Assembly: GCA_021604705.1 (NCBI GenBank)
Contig: BQJM01000002.1
Span: forward strand, 37,256 to 101,255
Source of the DNA: a marine bacterium B5-7
GTDB lineage: Bacteria > Pseudomonadota > Gammaproteobacteria > BQJM01
DNA length: 64,000 bases
Direction of reading: 5' to 3'
Part shown: one piece after another, positions 18,542 to 26,233 of the stretch
How the letters are laid out: the number at the start of each line of letters is the position of its first letter
Position numbering within the stretch: the first letter of the stretch is position 1
Notes under the pieces: model-generated
The model's database searches: none
What the model was told of the DNA's origin: nothing
Seen by the model: only the letters and a program-made list of their open reading frames with translations
Made by a program: the position numbers and the translations under genes

Positions 18542-19615
18542 ATGGATGTGGTTGCAGAATTTAACATTACGTACGACAGCTGCTTAGATCAAAATGGGCA
18601 GTTAAGCGCAGAGCCACCTACGGTTGCTAGTGATAAAACACTTTGTGAGAAGCTGTATCAATACATGCAACTTTCTCGCACCCTCGATACCAAGGTCGTT
18701 AATCTACAGCGCACCGGTAAAATGGGCACCTACGCAGCCGCGACAGGTCAAGAAGCGGTTGCGGCGAGTATTGGTGCGGCTATGCAGGCAGATGATGTAT
18801 TAGTTAGTGTCTATCGTGAAAATGCCGCCCTCCTCCAGCGCGGTGTCACCATACAAGAAATTCTTGCCTATTGGGGTGGAGATGAGCGTGGTAATGATTG
18901 GAGTTCACGCGAAGACTGGCCTTTCTGCGTGCCGCTTTCAACACAAATGTTACATGCTTCGGGAATTGCCAAAGCCTTTCAATATCGCAAACAAGCTCGT
19001 GTAGTCGTGGCAGTGATTGGTGATGGCGCATCCTCCAAAGGTGATTTTTACGAAGCAATTAATGTCGCTGGCGCATGGAAGTTACCTTTAGTGGTTGTTG
19101 TTAACAATAACCAATGGGCAATCTCAGTACCTCGCCACAAACAAACAAGCGCTGAAACTTTGGCACAAAAAGGTATCGCTGCCGGCTTACCAAGCCGACA
19201 AGTCGATGGTAACGATGCATTGATGATGTATGATGCCTTGCATCACGCAATAGAGAATGCACGCAACGGTGGTGGCCCAGCACTCATTGAAGCAATGACC
19301 TATCGTCTTTGCGATCATACAACCGCAGATGATGCGACGCGTTATCGCGAAAAAACAGACACGGATACTGCTTGGGAAGCAGAACCAATTAAACGATTTA
19401 ACAAATTTTTAACACAACAACATGGATGGAGTGAAATGCAAGAAGAAACTTTAAAAACAAAATGTGCTGCAAACGTTGATCAAGCGGTACAAGATTATTT
19501 AAAACAAGACAAACAGGCGCCAGGCACGATGTTTGATTTTCTATTCGCGCAATTGCCGGATAGTTTACAGGCGCAGCGTGACGAAGTGATTAAATTGGCC
19601 GGAGGGTCTAATTAA
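18542..19615 (+). CDS. pdhA: 2-oxoacid dehydrogenase E1 component, alpha subunit
   Basis: 357 residues. The E1 alpha subunit binds thiamine diphosphate and decarboxylates a 2-oxo acid. The ThDP motif runs from GDGASSKGDFYEAINVAG (160-177) to VVNNNQWAIS (187-196). LSRTLDTKVVNLQRTGKMG and the YREN...LLQRG region are typical of the alpha subunit of heterotetrameric E1. The family includes pyruvate and branched-chain enzymes. Close relatives are usually named pyruvate dehydrogenase, but the leucine dehydrogenase directly upstream argues for branched-chain 2-oxo acids. The stop is followed immediately by the beta subunit ATG. Confidence 0.9.
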   Translation: MDVVAEFNITYDSCLDQNGQLSAEPPTVASDKTLCEKLYQYMQLSRTLDTKVVNLQRTGKMGTYAAATGQEAVAASIGAAMQADDVLVSVYRENAALLQRGVTIQEILAYWGGDERGNDWSSREDWPFCVPLSTQMLHASGIAKAFQYRKQARVVVAVIGDGASSKGDFYEAINVAGAWKLPLVVVVNNNQWAISVPRHKQTSAETLAQKGIAAGLPSRQVDGNDALMMYDALHHAIENARNGGGPALIEAMTYRLCDHTTADDATRYREKTDTDTAWEAEPIKRFNKFLTQQHGWSEMQEETLKTKCAANVDQAVQDYLKQDKQAPGTMFDFLFAQLPDSLQAQRDEVIKLAGGSN

Positions 19616-20599
19616 ATGACTGAGATCACCCTCGTTGAGGCCGTTACCCAAGCACTTGCCTATGAAATGGCACACGACGACAACGTCATTGCGCTTGGGG
19701 AAGATATCGGTGTCAATGGTGGTGTGTTTCGTGCGACGCAAGGCTTACATGAAAAATTTGGCGAAGAACGGGTCATTGATACCCCCTTGGCTGAATCGAT
19801 GATTGCGGGCTTATCTGTTGGGATGGCAGCACAAGGCTTACGTCCTGTCGCTGAATTTCAGTTCTTAGGCTTTATTAACTCAGCCATTGATCAAATCATC
19901 TCGCATGCGGCACGCTTACGTAACCGGACGCGTGGGCGGCTTAGCTGTCCGGCTGTATTTCGTGCACCGTATGGTGGTGGTATTCATGCCCCTGAGCATC
20001 ACTCAGAGAGCACTGAAGCCATCTTTGCACACACGGCTGGTTTGCGGGTCGTGATCCCTTCTTCGCCAGCACGGGCCTATGGCTTGTTGTTAGCGGCGAT
20101 TCGCGATCCTGATCCAGTCATATTCTTAGAGCCTAAGCGAATTTACCGCTGGGTCAAACAAGTGGTTCCTGATGATGGCAAGGCCTTACCGCTAGACAAA
20201 TGTTTTGTGTTGCGTGAAGGCAGCGATATTACCTTAGTGAGTTGGGGCGCCATGCTAAAAGAAACCTTAGCCGTTGCAGACACCCTAGCCAAACAAGGTG
20301 TACAAGCTGAAGTGATCGACGTTGCCACGATTAAGCCGCTAGATATGCCGACGATTTTACAATCGGTAGAAAAAACTGGACGCTGTGTGATTGTGCACGA
20401 AGCGGCACGCTTTTGTGGTGTTGGCGCAGAGATTGCAGCAAACATCGCCGAACACGCGGTCTTGTTTTTGAAAGCACCACTAAAACGTGTCACCGGTTAT
20501 GACACGATCATGCCTTATTTAAAATTGGAAAAATTGTACATGCCCAATGAGCAGCGCATCATGGAAGCCGTACAAACGGTACTGGAGAATTACTCATGA
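19616..20599 (+). CDS. pdhB: 2-oxoacid dehydrogenase E1 component, beta subunit
   Basis: 327 residues. The beta subunit completes the E1 active site. LGEDIGVNGGVFRATQGL (25-42), VIDTPLAESMIAG and the PYGGGIHAPEHHSES segment (His residues at the active site) are diagnostic. It abuts the alpha gene with no gap and has GGAGGG just upstream of the ATG, within the end of the alpha gene. It overlaps the E2 start by 4 bases. As with the alpha subunit, pyruvate versus branched-chain specificity cannot be decided from motifs I can see; context favours branched-chain. Confidence 0.92.
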   Translation: MTEITLVEAVTQALAYEMAHDDNVIALGEDIGVNGGVFRATQGLHEKFGEERVIDTPLAESMIAGLSVGMAAQGLRPVAEFQFLGFINSAIDQIISHAARLRNRTRGRLSCPAVFRAPYGGGIHAPEHHSESTEAIFAHTAGLRVVIPSSPARAYGLLLAAIRDPDPVIFLEPKRIYRWVKQVVPDDGKALPLDKCFVLREGSDITLVSWGAMLKETLAVADTLAKQGVQAEVIDVATIKPLDMPTILQSVEKTGRCVIVHEAARFCGVGAEIAANIAEHAVLFLKAPLKRVTGYDTIMPYLKLEKLYMPNEQRIMEAVQTVLENYS

Positions 20600-21762
20600 C
20601 TATATTCAATTTACCCGACTTAGGGGAAGGTTTACCTGACGCAGAAATTCACGAATGGCATGTAAAAGAAGGCGACGAAATTAAAGTTGATGAGCCCTTG
20701 GCATCAATGGAAACTGCAAAAGCTGTCGTAGAAGTGCCTTCACCAGTTTCTGGCAAGGTATTGAAATTACACGGAAACCCGGGTGATGTCATCAACACCG
20801 ATGCCCCACTCGTCACCTTTGAAACAGCAGAAGAACCTGTTGAAGCCCCTACTGCAGATAAACCTGCTTCAGGTGCTACGGTCGCCGGAAATATTGAAAT
20901 TGGTAATGCGGTACTAGAAGAGTCTGCCACAGGTGTTGCCGTTGCAGAGCGCACATCAACCACACTCAAAGCCATGCCCGCTGTACGCAGTTTGGCGCAG
21001 CAATTGGGCGTGAATTTATCGACAGTGACTGCAACAGGTCACGAAGGACAAGTGACTGCAGAGGATGTAAAAAAGGCCGCTGGTTTAGGCGGACAAACGG
21101 TTGCAGCCTCCCCCGCACTACAGATTGAGGGACTAGAACCTTTACGTGGCCCACGCCGCATGATGGCGCAAGCCATGGCGCAGTCACATGCTGAAGTGGT
21201 TGGGATCACGATTGTTGATGATGCGGATTTACATTTGTGGCCTAAGAAAACCGATGTCACTGCTCGCGTTATTCGCGCATTAATTTATGCTTGCAAAGAA
21301 GAGCCTGCACTCAATGCTTGGTACGATACTGCCAGCATGTCACGCAAACTATTTAAGGAAATCCATTTAGGTTTAGCGATGGATGCCGGCGCCGGTTTAT
21401 TTGTCCCTGTGATTCGCGACGCACACGACTTAGATGCGGCCGGTGTCCGTGCAGAAATTCAGCGTTACAAACAAGAAGTCGCAGAACGTACGATTTCGCC
21501 CAATGATTTAAAAGATGCGACGATTAGCTTATCTAATTTTGGCGTATTTGCCGGGCGTTATGCCAACCCCGTGGTTGTGCCGCCAGCGGTATGCATTCTT
21601 GGCACAGGTAAAATGCGCGATAGCGTAGTCGCGTTTGATGGCAACACGGCGATACATCGCATCATGCCTCTCTCTCTCACCTTCGATCACCGTGCAGTTA
21701 CCGGTGGTGAAGCTTCCCGCTTCCTGGGCGCGATGATTGAAGATCTGCAGTTGGCGGATTAG
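20596..21762 (+). CDS. pdhC: 2-oxoacid dehydrogenase E2, dihydrolipoyl acyltransferase
   Basis: 388 residues. Residues 1-78 form one lipoyl domain with modifiable Lys42 in SMETAKAVVEV. A linker rich in Ala, Pro and Glu leads to a peripheral subunit-binding domain (about 127-161, AVRSLAQQLGVNL and GQVTAEDVKKA). The catalytic acyltransferase domain ends with FDHRAVTGG (His365). Only one lipoyl domain is present, as in branched-chain E2 or small pyruvate E2. The E3 gene (lipoamide dehydrogenase) is absent from the operon, so E3 must be shared with another complex. It is convergent with the basic-protein gene trio; the stops touch. Confidence 0.93.
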   Translation: MTIFNLPDLGEGLPDAEIHEWHVKEGDEIKVDEPLASMETAKAVVEVPSPVSGKVLKLHGNPGDVINTDAPLVTFETAEEPVEAPTADKPASGATVAGNIEIGNAVLEESATGVAVAERTSTTLKAMPAVRSLAQQLGVNLSTVTATGHEGQVTAEDVKKAAGLGGQTVAASPALQIEGLEPLRGPRRMMAQAMAQSHAEVVGITIVDDADLHLWPKKTDVTARVIRALIYACKEEPALNAWYDTASMSRKLFKEIHLGLAMDAGAGLFVPVIRDAHDLDAAGVRAEIQRYKQEVAERTISPNDLKDATISLSNFGVFAGRYANPVVVPPAVCILGTGKMRDSVVAFDGNTAIHRIMPLSLTFDHRAVTGGEASRFLGAMIEDLQLAD

Positions 21763-22023
21763 CGTTTTGACAGTCTTCCTGGCGCTTCCCAGTTAGGGTC
21801 TTTCAGCTCCGTCTTCCTAGCATCAGCACGCCAAGTCACTTTAATTTTTTTATGTGGTGGTAACACTGGCGCTGAAAAAAATGTTTGAGCCTCTAGAGGC
21901 GGCCCCTGCATGCTTTGAGCCATTTCAGCAAGTGTTAAAGGAGGTGGAGAAGGAAGTTCTAGTGCTGGCGGAAACACCTCATAGCCAGACTCCCCAGGCA
22001 CTAGCTTTTCTTTTCTTGCCCAT
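21759..22023 (-). pseudogene. Frameshifted small protein with NLS-like ends
   Basis: AAGAGAGATATC precedes an ATG at 22023, but that frame stops after 14 codons (MGKKRKASAWGVWL). Removing one A from the run in AAGAAAAGAAAAG restores an 87-residue frame starting MGKKRKLVPGESGY and ending in NWEAPGRLSKR. The restored protein has basic KKRK at its start and PPHKKIKV near residues 55-61, the latter like a monopartite nuclear signal, with a Pro-rich middle. Its start and ribosome site resemble those of the two genes upstream (MGKRKV..., MPKSKK...), so it looks like the third member of a local group. It could be a dead gene, a slippage-controlled gene, or a sequencing error. Confidence 0.5.
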
Positions 22024-22065
22024 GATATCTCTCTTGTTCTAATTGAAACTACGTTCAGTGTACGT

Positions 22066-22935
22066 CTAAATAGGAATCCCAAACCCAGGAACCACCCGAG
22101 CTGTTGTCGATTTTTTTTGTGCAGCCATGGATGTGGATGCATCAAACACATTAACGCTGAGGGAAGTAAAGTCGTATTGATTGCAAAGTGCCATCAATAC
22201 TGAACTTGGCCCGTCATCCACTGTTACAACATCAACCTCTTCCTCTTCATCTCCTGCTTTAGGGTCAACAAGCCTCGCTGCAATATGTTTAGTGCTAGCC
22301 ACTGCAGGAACACCTTTTGTCAGTAATTCTTTACGCACAACATGATAGTCATTCACAGCCTGTTCTACGTATTCACCTAATCGCAATAAAGAGGTTGCAA
22401 ATTTATTTGGCGCATTAAAGCTAAGATTTCTTCTCTTTGCTTCATACGCTGAGAACTTGTCAGGCATTGCTTCAACTTGCGCAATGTCATGAAGCCCCAT
22501 AAAAATCTCCACGAATTCTCTGGCTCTGTTCTTAGCATCATCCGTTGGGAAAGACAAAAGAAGCAAGTTTATGGTCATTTGCTCAAAACCAAGGTGCAAT
22601 GGATAAAGGTCAAGCAGGGCGGGGAAAAAACCTTGTTTGCCCTGACAAGCTTTTTCATTATTCACTAAATATTGTAAAGTCCCCTCTTTGCTGCTTGCTT
22701 TCGCATATTTCGCCAACGTGCTAATCACCGAAACAAACAAATCTATTCTCTCTTGCCTGGCATTCTTGAATGATTCAAAGGAAGTTTCAAGTAATGATTC
22801 ATTCTGTGCTGATGCTATTGAAGTCAGCAAGCAAGCATAGGTGCCTGTCAATATTCTCATTGCACAAGCGGATTTAGCTCTTTTCACTACTACAGTGTTT
22901 TCTATTTTTAAGGGGCTAACTTTTCTTTTTCCCAT
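22066..22935 (-). CDS. Unrecognised helical protein with bipartite NLS-like N-terminus and SIM-like motif
   Basis: 289 residues; AAAGG lies upstream of the ATG. The N-terminus has two basic clusters, GKRK (2-5) and KRAK (18-21), spaced like a bipartite nuclear localisation signal. Residues about 25-205 are helical with no enzyme motif. Near the C-terminus GDEEEEVDVVTVDDGPSS (228-245) is an acidic run followed by V-D-V-V, the form of a SUMO-interacting motif; the same EEVDVV occurs in the adjacent 348-residue protein. The pair may be diverged paralogues, 54 bases apart on the same strand. Function and delivery to a host are not shown. Confidence 0.65.
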   Translation of the reverse strand: MGKRKVSPLKIENTVVVKRAKSACAMRILTGTYACLLTSIASAQNESLLETSFESFKNARQERIDLFVSVISTLAKYAKASSKEGTLQYLVNNEKACQGKQGFFPALLDLYPLHLGFEQMTINLLLLSFPTDDAKNRAREFVEIFMGLHDIAQVEAMPDKFSAYEAKRRNLSFNAPNKFATSLLRLGEYVEQAVNDYHVVRKELLTKGVPAVASTKHIAARLVDPKAGDEEEEVDVVTVDDGPSSVLMALCNQYDFTSLSVNVFDASTSMAAQKKSTTARVVPGFGIPI

Positions 22936-22989
22936 GATTATTTACCTTTTTTTATTGAACGTCTGCTAATTTACAGTAAGAGCTCAGTA

Positions 22990-24036
22990 TTATTCATCTG
23001 CACTGAAAGCAAGTCTCCGTCTCTTCTGCGCAGGCCCCTCTTCTGTATCCGTTGTCGAGGAAGAGGGCGCAGCGGGTATATTTGTCATGGCCGTTGACAA
23101 TGGTGCCTGAAAGAAAGGCATAAAAGGAAGCTGTGATTGTAGCCACGGCTGCATCATCGCAGCGTACTGTTGTTGCTGCATCATCGCAGCGTACTGTTGC
23201 TGTTGCCACAGCATCGCAGCATACTGTTGCTGGCACATCATTGCAGCATATTCCTGCTGCTGTTGTTGCTGCTGTTGCTGCAACAGCATTGCAACCATCT
23301 GCATTGGCTGCACATCAACAGACTGTTTAAGTGGGATCATTTTTTCTGGAAAAGCATCTTTCACATCAACCGGAATCACGGACATGCGTTGTTCGTTATT
23401 TTCATCATCATCACCCACAACGTCCACTTCTTCATCTTCACCATCCATTTCCGCGGCAAGATCCGCTAATGTTTTTTCAGCGCTCGTAGCTGGATTTGTT
23501 GATTTTTCCTCTAGCGCATTAAAGCAAGCTTGCAGGTTATCGCTCAATTTATCTGTCAAGTTCGACCAACACAGTGCTATTCTGTTATTTTTTTCTAAAT
23601 CAGATATTTTTTTAAATAAGTACGTCGTTACTTTGGTACTCGAACTTTTTAGCCCAAGTATTCTCATAAATAGAGTATGCTTATCCAGACTACGGCACTC
23701 TAAAGAAGGCCTGGCCATATCCAATGCCAACCTGAGAATTCTTATGGAATATACTAAATAATTATTGTCTGTTCTTTTCTTTTCAATCTGAGAAATCAGC
23801 ACACTAAAACGCTCGCAATCAGCATTGTCCAAGACAAGATGAAGAAAAGCCTCTAGAATTGAACCAAACTTTTTTTCAGATAATGTATGTGCAGGATCGT
23901 TTTGATCCAATATCGGAAACACATAAGGCACGAAAAAATTTGCGAGGTTTAATCCTTCCTCATTTATCAAGGTTTCCATATAGGAAAAAACAATGTCAGC
24001 AGCGCGTGGATAACGTGTTTTTTTTGACTTCGGCAT
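22990..24036 (-). CDS. Gln-rich repeat protein with NLS-like C-terminus and SIM-like motif
   Basis: 348 residues, with AGAGAG about 8 bases before the ATG. Residues 1-190 are helical and unrecognised, starting with basic PKSKKTRYPR. Next come the acidic DGEDEEVDVVGDDDENNEQ (198-216), which matches the motif in the neighbouring gene, then a poly-Gln tract (253-261) and four copies of YAAM-M/L-x-Q3-4 (263-295). A Pro/Ser/Thr segment leads to QKRRRLAF (337-344), an NLS-like cluster. Gln-rich, low-complexity activator-like segments with an NLS are unusual for bacteria. Probable host-directed protein by composition; not demonstrated. Confidence 0.65.
   Translation of the reverse strand: MPKSKKTRYPRAADIVFSYMETLINEEGLNLANFFVPYVFPILDQNDPAHTLSEKKFGSILEAFLHLVLDNADCERFSVLISQIEKKRTDNNYLVYSIRILRLALDMARPSLECRSLDKHTLFMRILGLKSSSTKVTTYLFKKISDLEKNNRIALCWSNLTDKLSDNLQACFNALEEKSTNPATSAEKTLADLAAEMDGEDEEVDVVGDDDENNEQRMSVIPVDVKDAFPEKMIPLKQSVDVQPMQMVAMLLQQQQQQQQQEYAAMMCQQQYAAMLWQQQQYAAMMQQQQYAAMMQPWLQSQLPFMPFFQAPLSTAMTNIPAAPSSSTTDTEEGPAQKRRRLAFSADE
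23152..23280 (-). repeat. In-frame poly-Gln and YAAM coding repeats
   Basis: Tandem units of 27-30 bp coding YAAM-M/L-x-QQQ(Q), preceded by a run of about nine Gln codons (mixed CAG/CAA, read on the minus strand). Near-identical DNA between units (GCAGCGTACTGTTG on the plus strand) suggests recent expansion, and copy number may vary between strains. Confidence 0.85.
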
Positions 24037-24095
24037 TTATATTCTCTCTGTTTTTTTAATTAATCTTTGGCTGCTGACTTAAAAAAAGTAGCATA

Positions 24096-26093
24096 CTACA
24101 CATAAAATTGTTCTCGTAATGCTGTGATTTCATTTCGAATGCGTGCAGCATCTTCAAATTCTAGGTTATGCGCATGCTCGAACATCTTACGTTCTAGGTC
24201 GTTGATTTTAACCACAACTTGGCTAGGAGACAAGACCATTTTATCGCGTTTATCCGCTTTATTCTGAATTTTTCCTTTTGTGCCGCCGCTAGATCGTGCC
24301 CCTTCCATAATATCGCCGATTTTTTTCTGAATAGACGCCGGGGTAATACCATGCTCTTGATTAAAGGCCGCTTGCTTTTCACGTCGACGACTGGTCTCAT
24401 CCATCGCACGCTGCATGGATCCTGTGATTCTATCCGCATACAAAATCACGTGGCCTTTCACATTTCTGGCCGCACGCCCCATGGTTTGGATGAGCGATCG
24501 ATCCGAACGCAAAAAACCCTCTTTATCCGCATCAAGAATAGCAACCAAGGAGACTTCCGGAATATCTAGGCCTTCACGCAATAAGTTAATCCCAATCAAC
24601 ACATCAAACTCACCCAAACGTAAATCGCGAATAATTTCCACACGCTCAACCGTATCAATACCAGAGTGCAAGTAACGCGCGCGAACACCGTGTTCAAATA
24701 AATAATCGGTTAAATCTTCAGACATACGTTTAGTCAAAGTTGTCACCAAGACACGTTCATTCACTTCAACGCGCTTTTTTATTTCAGAAAACAAATCATC
24801 AACTTGCGTTCCAACCGGGCGCACTTCCACATCGGGATCTAATAAACCCGTTGGCCGAACCACTTGCTCGACAACCGCATCGGTATGTTCCTCTTCATAT
24901 TTGCCAGGCGTTGCCGACACATACACCATTTGTGGTGCCAAACGTTCAAACTCTTCAAACTGTAAGGGGCGGTTATCTAGTGCTGACGGCAAACGAAATC
25001 CATACTCCACTAAAGTGGATTTTCGCGAACGATCCCCTTTATACATAGCACCAATTTGTGGCACCGTCACATGGGACTCATCCAGCACAAGCAGCGCATC
25101 GGCAGGCAAATAATCAAATAAGGTCGGTGGCGCCTCCCCCGCGTCTCGACCGGACAAAAACCGAGAATAATTTTCTACGCCTTTGCAATAACCAATCTCA
25201 TACATCATTTCAATATCAAACATCGTTCGCTGCTCTAAGCGCTGCGCCTCAACTAACTTGTCATTCTTTCTTAAATAATCTAATCGTTCTTTGAGTTCTG
25301 CTTTGATGTAATCAATCATTTTCAACACCCGCTCACGTGGTGTTGCATAATGGGTCTTCGGATAAATGGTAAAACGAGGGATCTTTTTAACAATTTCACC
25401 CGTTAAAGGATCAAACTCCGACAAGGATTCAATTTCATCATCAAATAATTCCACCCGCACGGCATTTCGTTCTGATTCAGCTGGATAAATATCAATGACG
25501 TCTCCGCGAACACGATAAGTGCCTCGGGATAAATCCATTTCATTTCGTGAGTACTGTAAGTCCGCTAGGCGCCGCAATATTTTTCGCTGATCAGCTTTCT
25601 CTCCACGCTTTAAATGCATCACCATTTTTAAATACGCTTCCGGATCACCCAAACCATAAATGGCAGAAACACTGGCAATGACAATCGTGTCGCGTCGTTC
25701 CAATAAAGCTTTGGTTGCCGACAAACGCATTTGCTCGATGTGTTCATTAACCGCCGCGTCTTTCTCGATATACGTATCGCTGGTCGGCACATACGCCTCA
25801 GGCTGATAGTAATCATAGTAGGAGACAAAATATTCCACGGCATTGTGAGGAAAGCATTCCTTCATCTCGCCGTACAGCTGCGCTGCTAGCGTCTTATTGG
25901 GGGCCATAATCATGGTGGGCCGCTGACAATGCGCGATCACATGTGCCATGGTAAAAGTTTTACCAGATCCTGTCACGCCCAATAAGGTTTGCTTGGCTAG
26001 ACCGGCTTCTAGCCCCTCGATCAGGCTAGCAATGGCCGCGGGTTGATCACCGGCCGGTTTAAAGGGTGATATCACTTCAAAGGGTTTATTCAT
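24096..26093 (-). CDS. uvrB: UvrABC nucleotide excision repair subunit B
   Basis: 665 residues, normal length. UvrB is the damage-verifying helicase-like subunit that receives DNA from UvrA and positions UvrC. Walker A is [13 protein letters not shown] (39-51). The beta-hairpin region has the [11 protein letters not shown] motif. Walker B is DESHVT. Helicase motifs V and VI appear as [12 protein letters not shown] and QTMGRAARN. The C-terminal UVR motif ([20 protein letters not shown]) contacts UvrC. It stands alone, divergent from nadE across a type A repeat. Confidence 0.98.
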   Translation of the reverse strand: MNKPFEVISPFKPAGDQPAAIASLIEGLEAGLAKQTLLGVTGSGKTFTMAHVIAHCQRPTMIMAPNKTLAAQLYGEMKECFPHNAVEYFVSYYDYYQPEAYVPTSDTYIEKDAAVNEHIEQMRLSATKALLERRDTIVIASVSAIYGLGDPEAYLKMVMHLKRGEKADQRKILRRLADLQYSRNEMDLSRGTYRVRGDVIDIYPAESERNAVRVELFDDEIESLSEFDPLTGEIVKKIPRFTIYPKTHYATPRERVLKMIDYIKAELKERLDYLRKNDKLVEAQRLEQRTMFDIEMMYEIGYCKGVENYSRFLSGRDAGEAPPTLFDYLPADALLVLDESHVTVPQIGAMYKGDRSRKSTLVEYGFRLPSALDNRPLQFEEFERLAPQMVYVSATPGKYEEEHTDAVVEQVVRPTGLLDPDVEVRPVGTQVDDLFSEIKKRVEVNERVLVTTLTKRMSEDLTDYLFEHGVRARYLHSGIDTVERVEIIRDLRLGEFDVLIGINLLREGLDIPEVSLVAILDADKEGFLRSDRSLIQTMGRAARNVKGHVILYADRITGSMQRAMDETSRRREKQAAFNQEHGITPASIQKKIGDIMEGARSSGGTKGKIQNKADKRDKMVLSPSQVVVKINDLERKMFEHAHNLEFEDAARIRNEITALREQFYV

Positions 26094-26138
26094 GGTAGTA
26101 TTGTAACATTGTGAAATTAACTGTCACCCCAGCTGGCC

Positions 26139-26217
26139 GTCATCCCGCGCTTGACGCGGGATCTCCCGATAGTGCAAAAGCCCTAGACGGAGACCCCGGG
26201 TCAAGCCCGGGGTGACA
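26139..26217. repeat. Type A palindromic repeat between uvrB and nadE
   Basis: Complete copy with left arm GTCATCCCGCGCTTGACGCG and right arm GGAGACCCCGGGTCAAGCCC. It fills most of the divergent promoter region and ends 17 bases before the nadE start, so it may lie in the nadE leader. Confidence 0.88.
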
Positions 26218-26233
26218 CCGTAGTGCAAACACC

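Noticed and set aside
24219..25294. Long plus-strand frames opposite uvrB
   Set aside because: Shadows of the uvrB codons; no ribosome sites and no domain.
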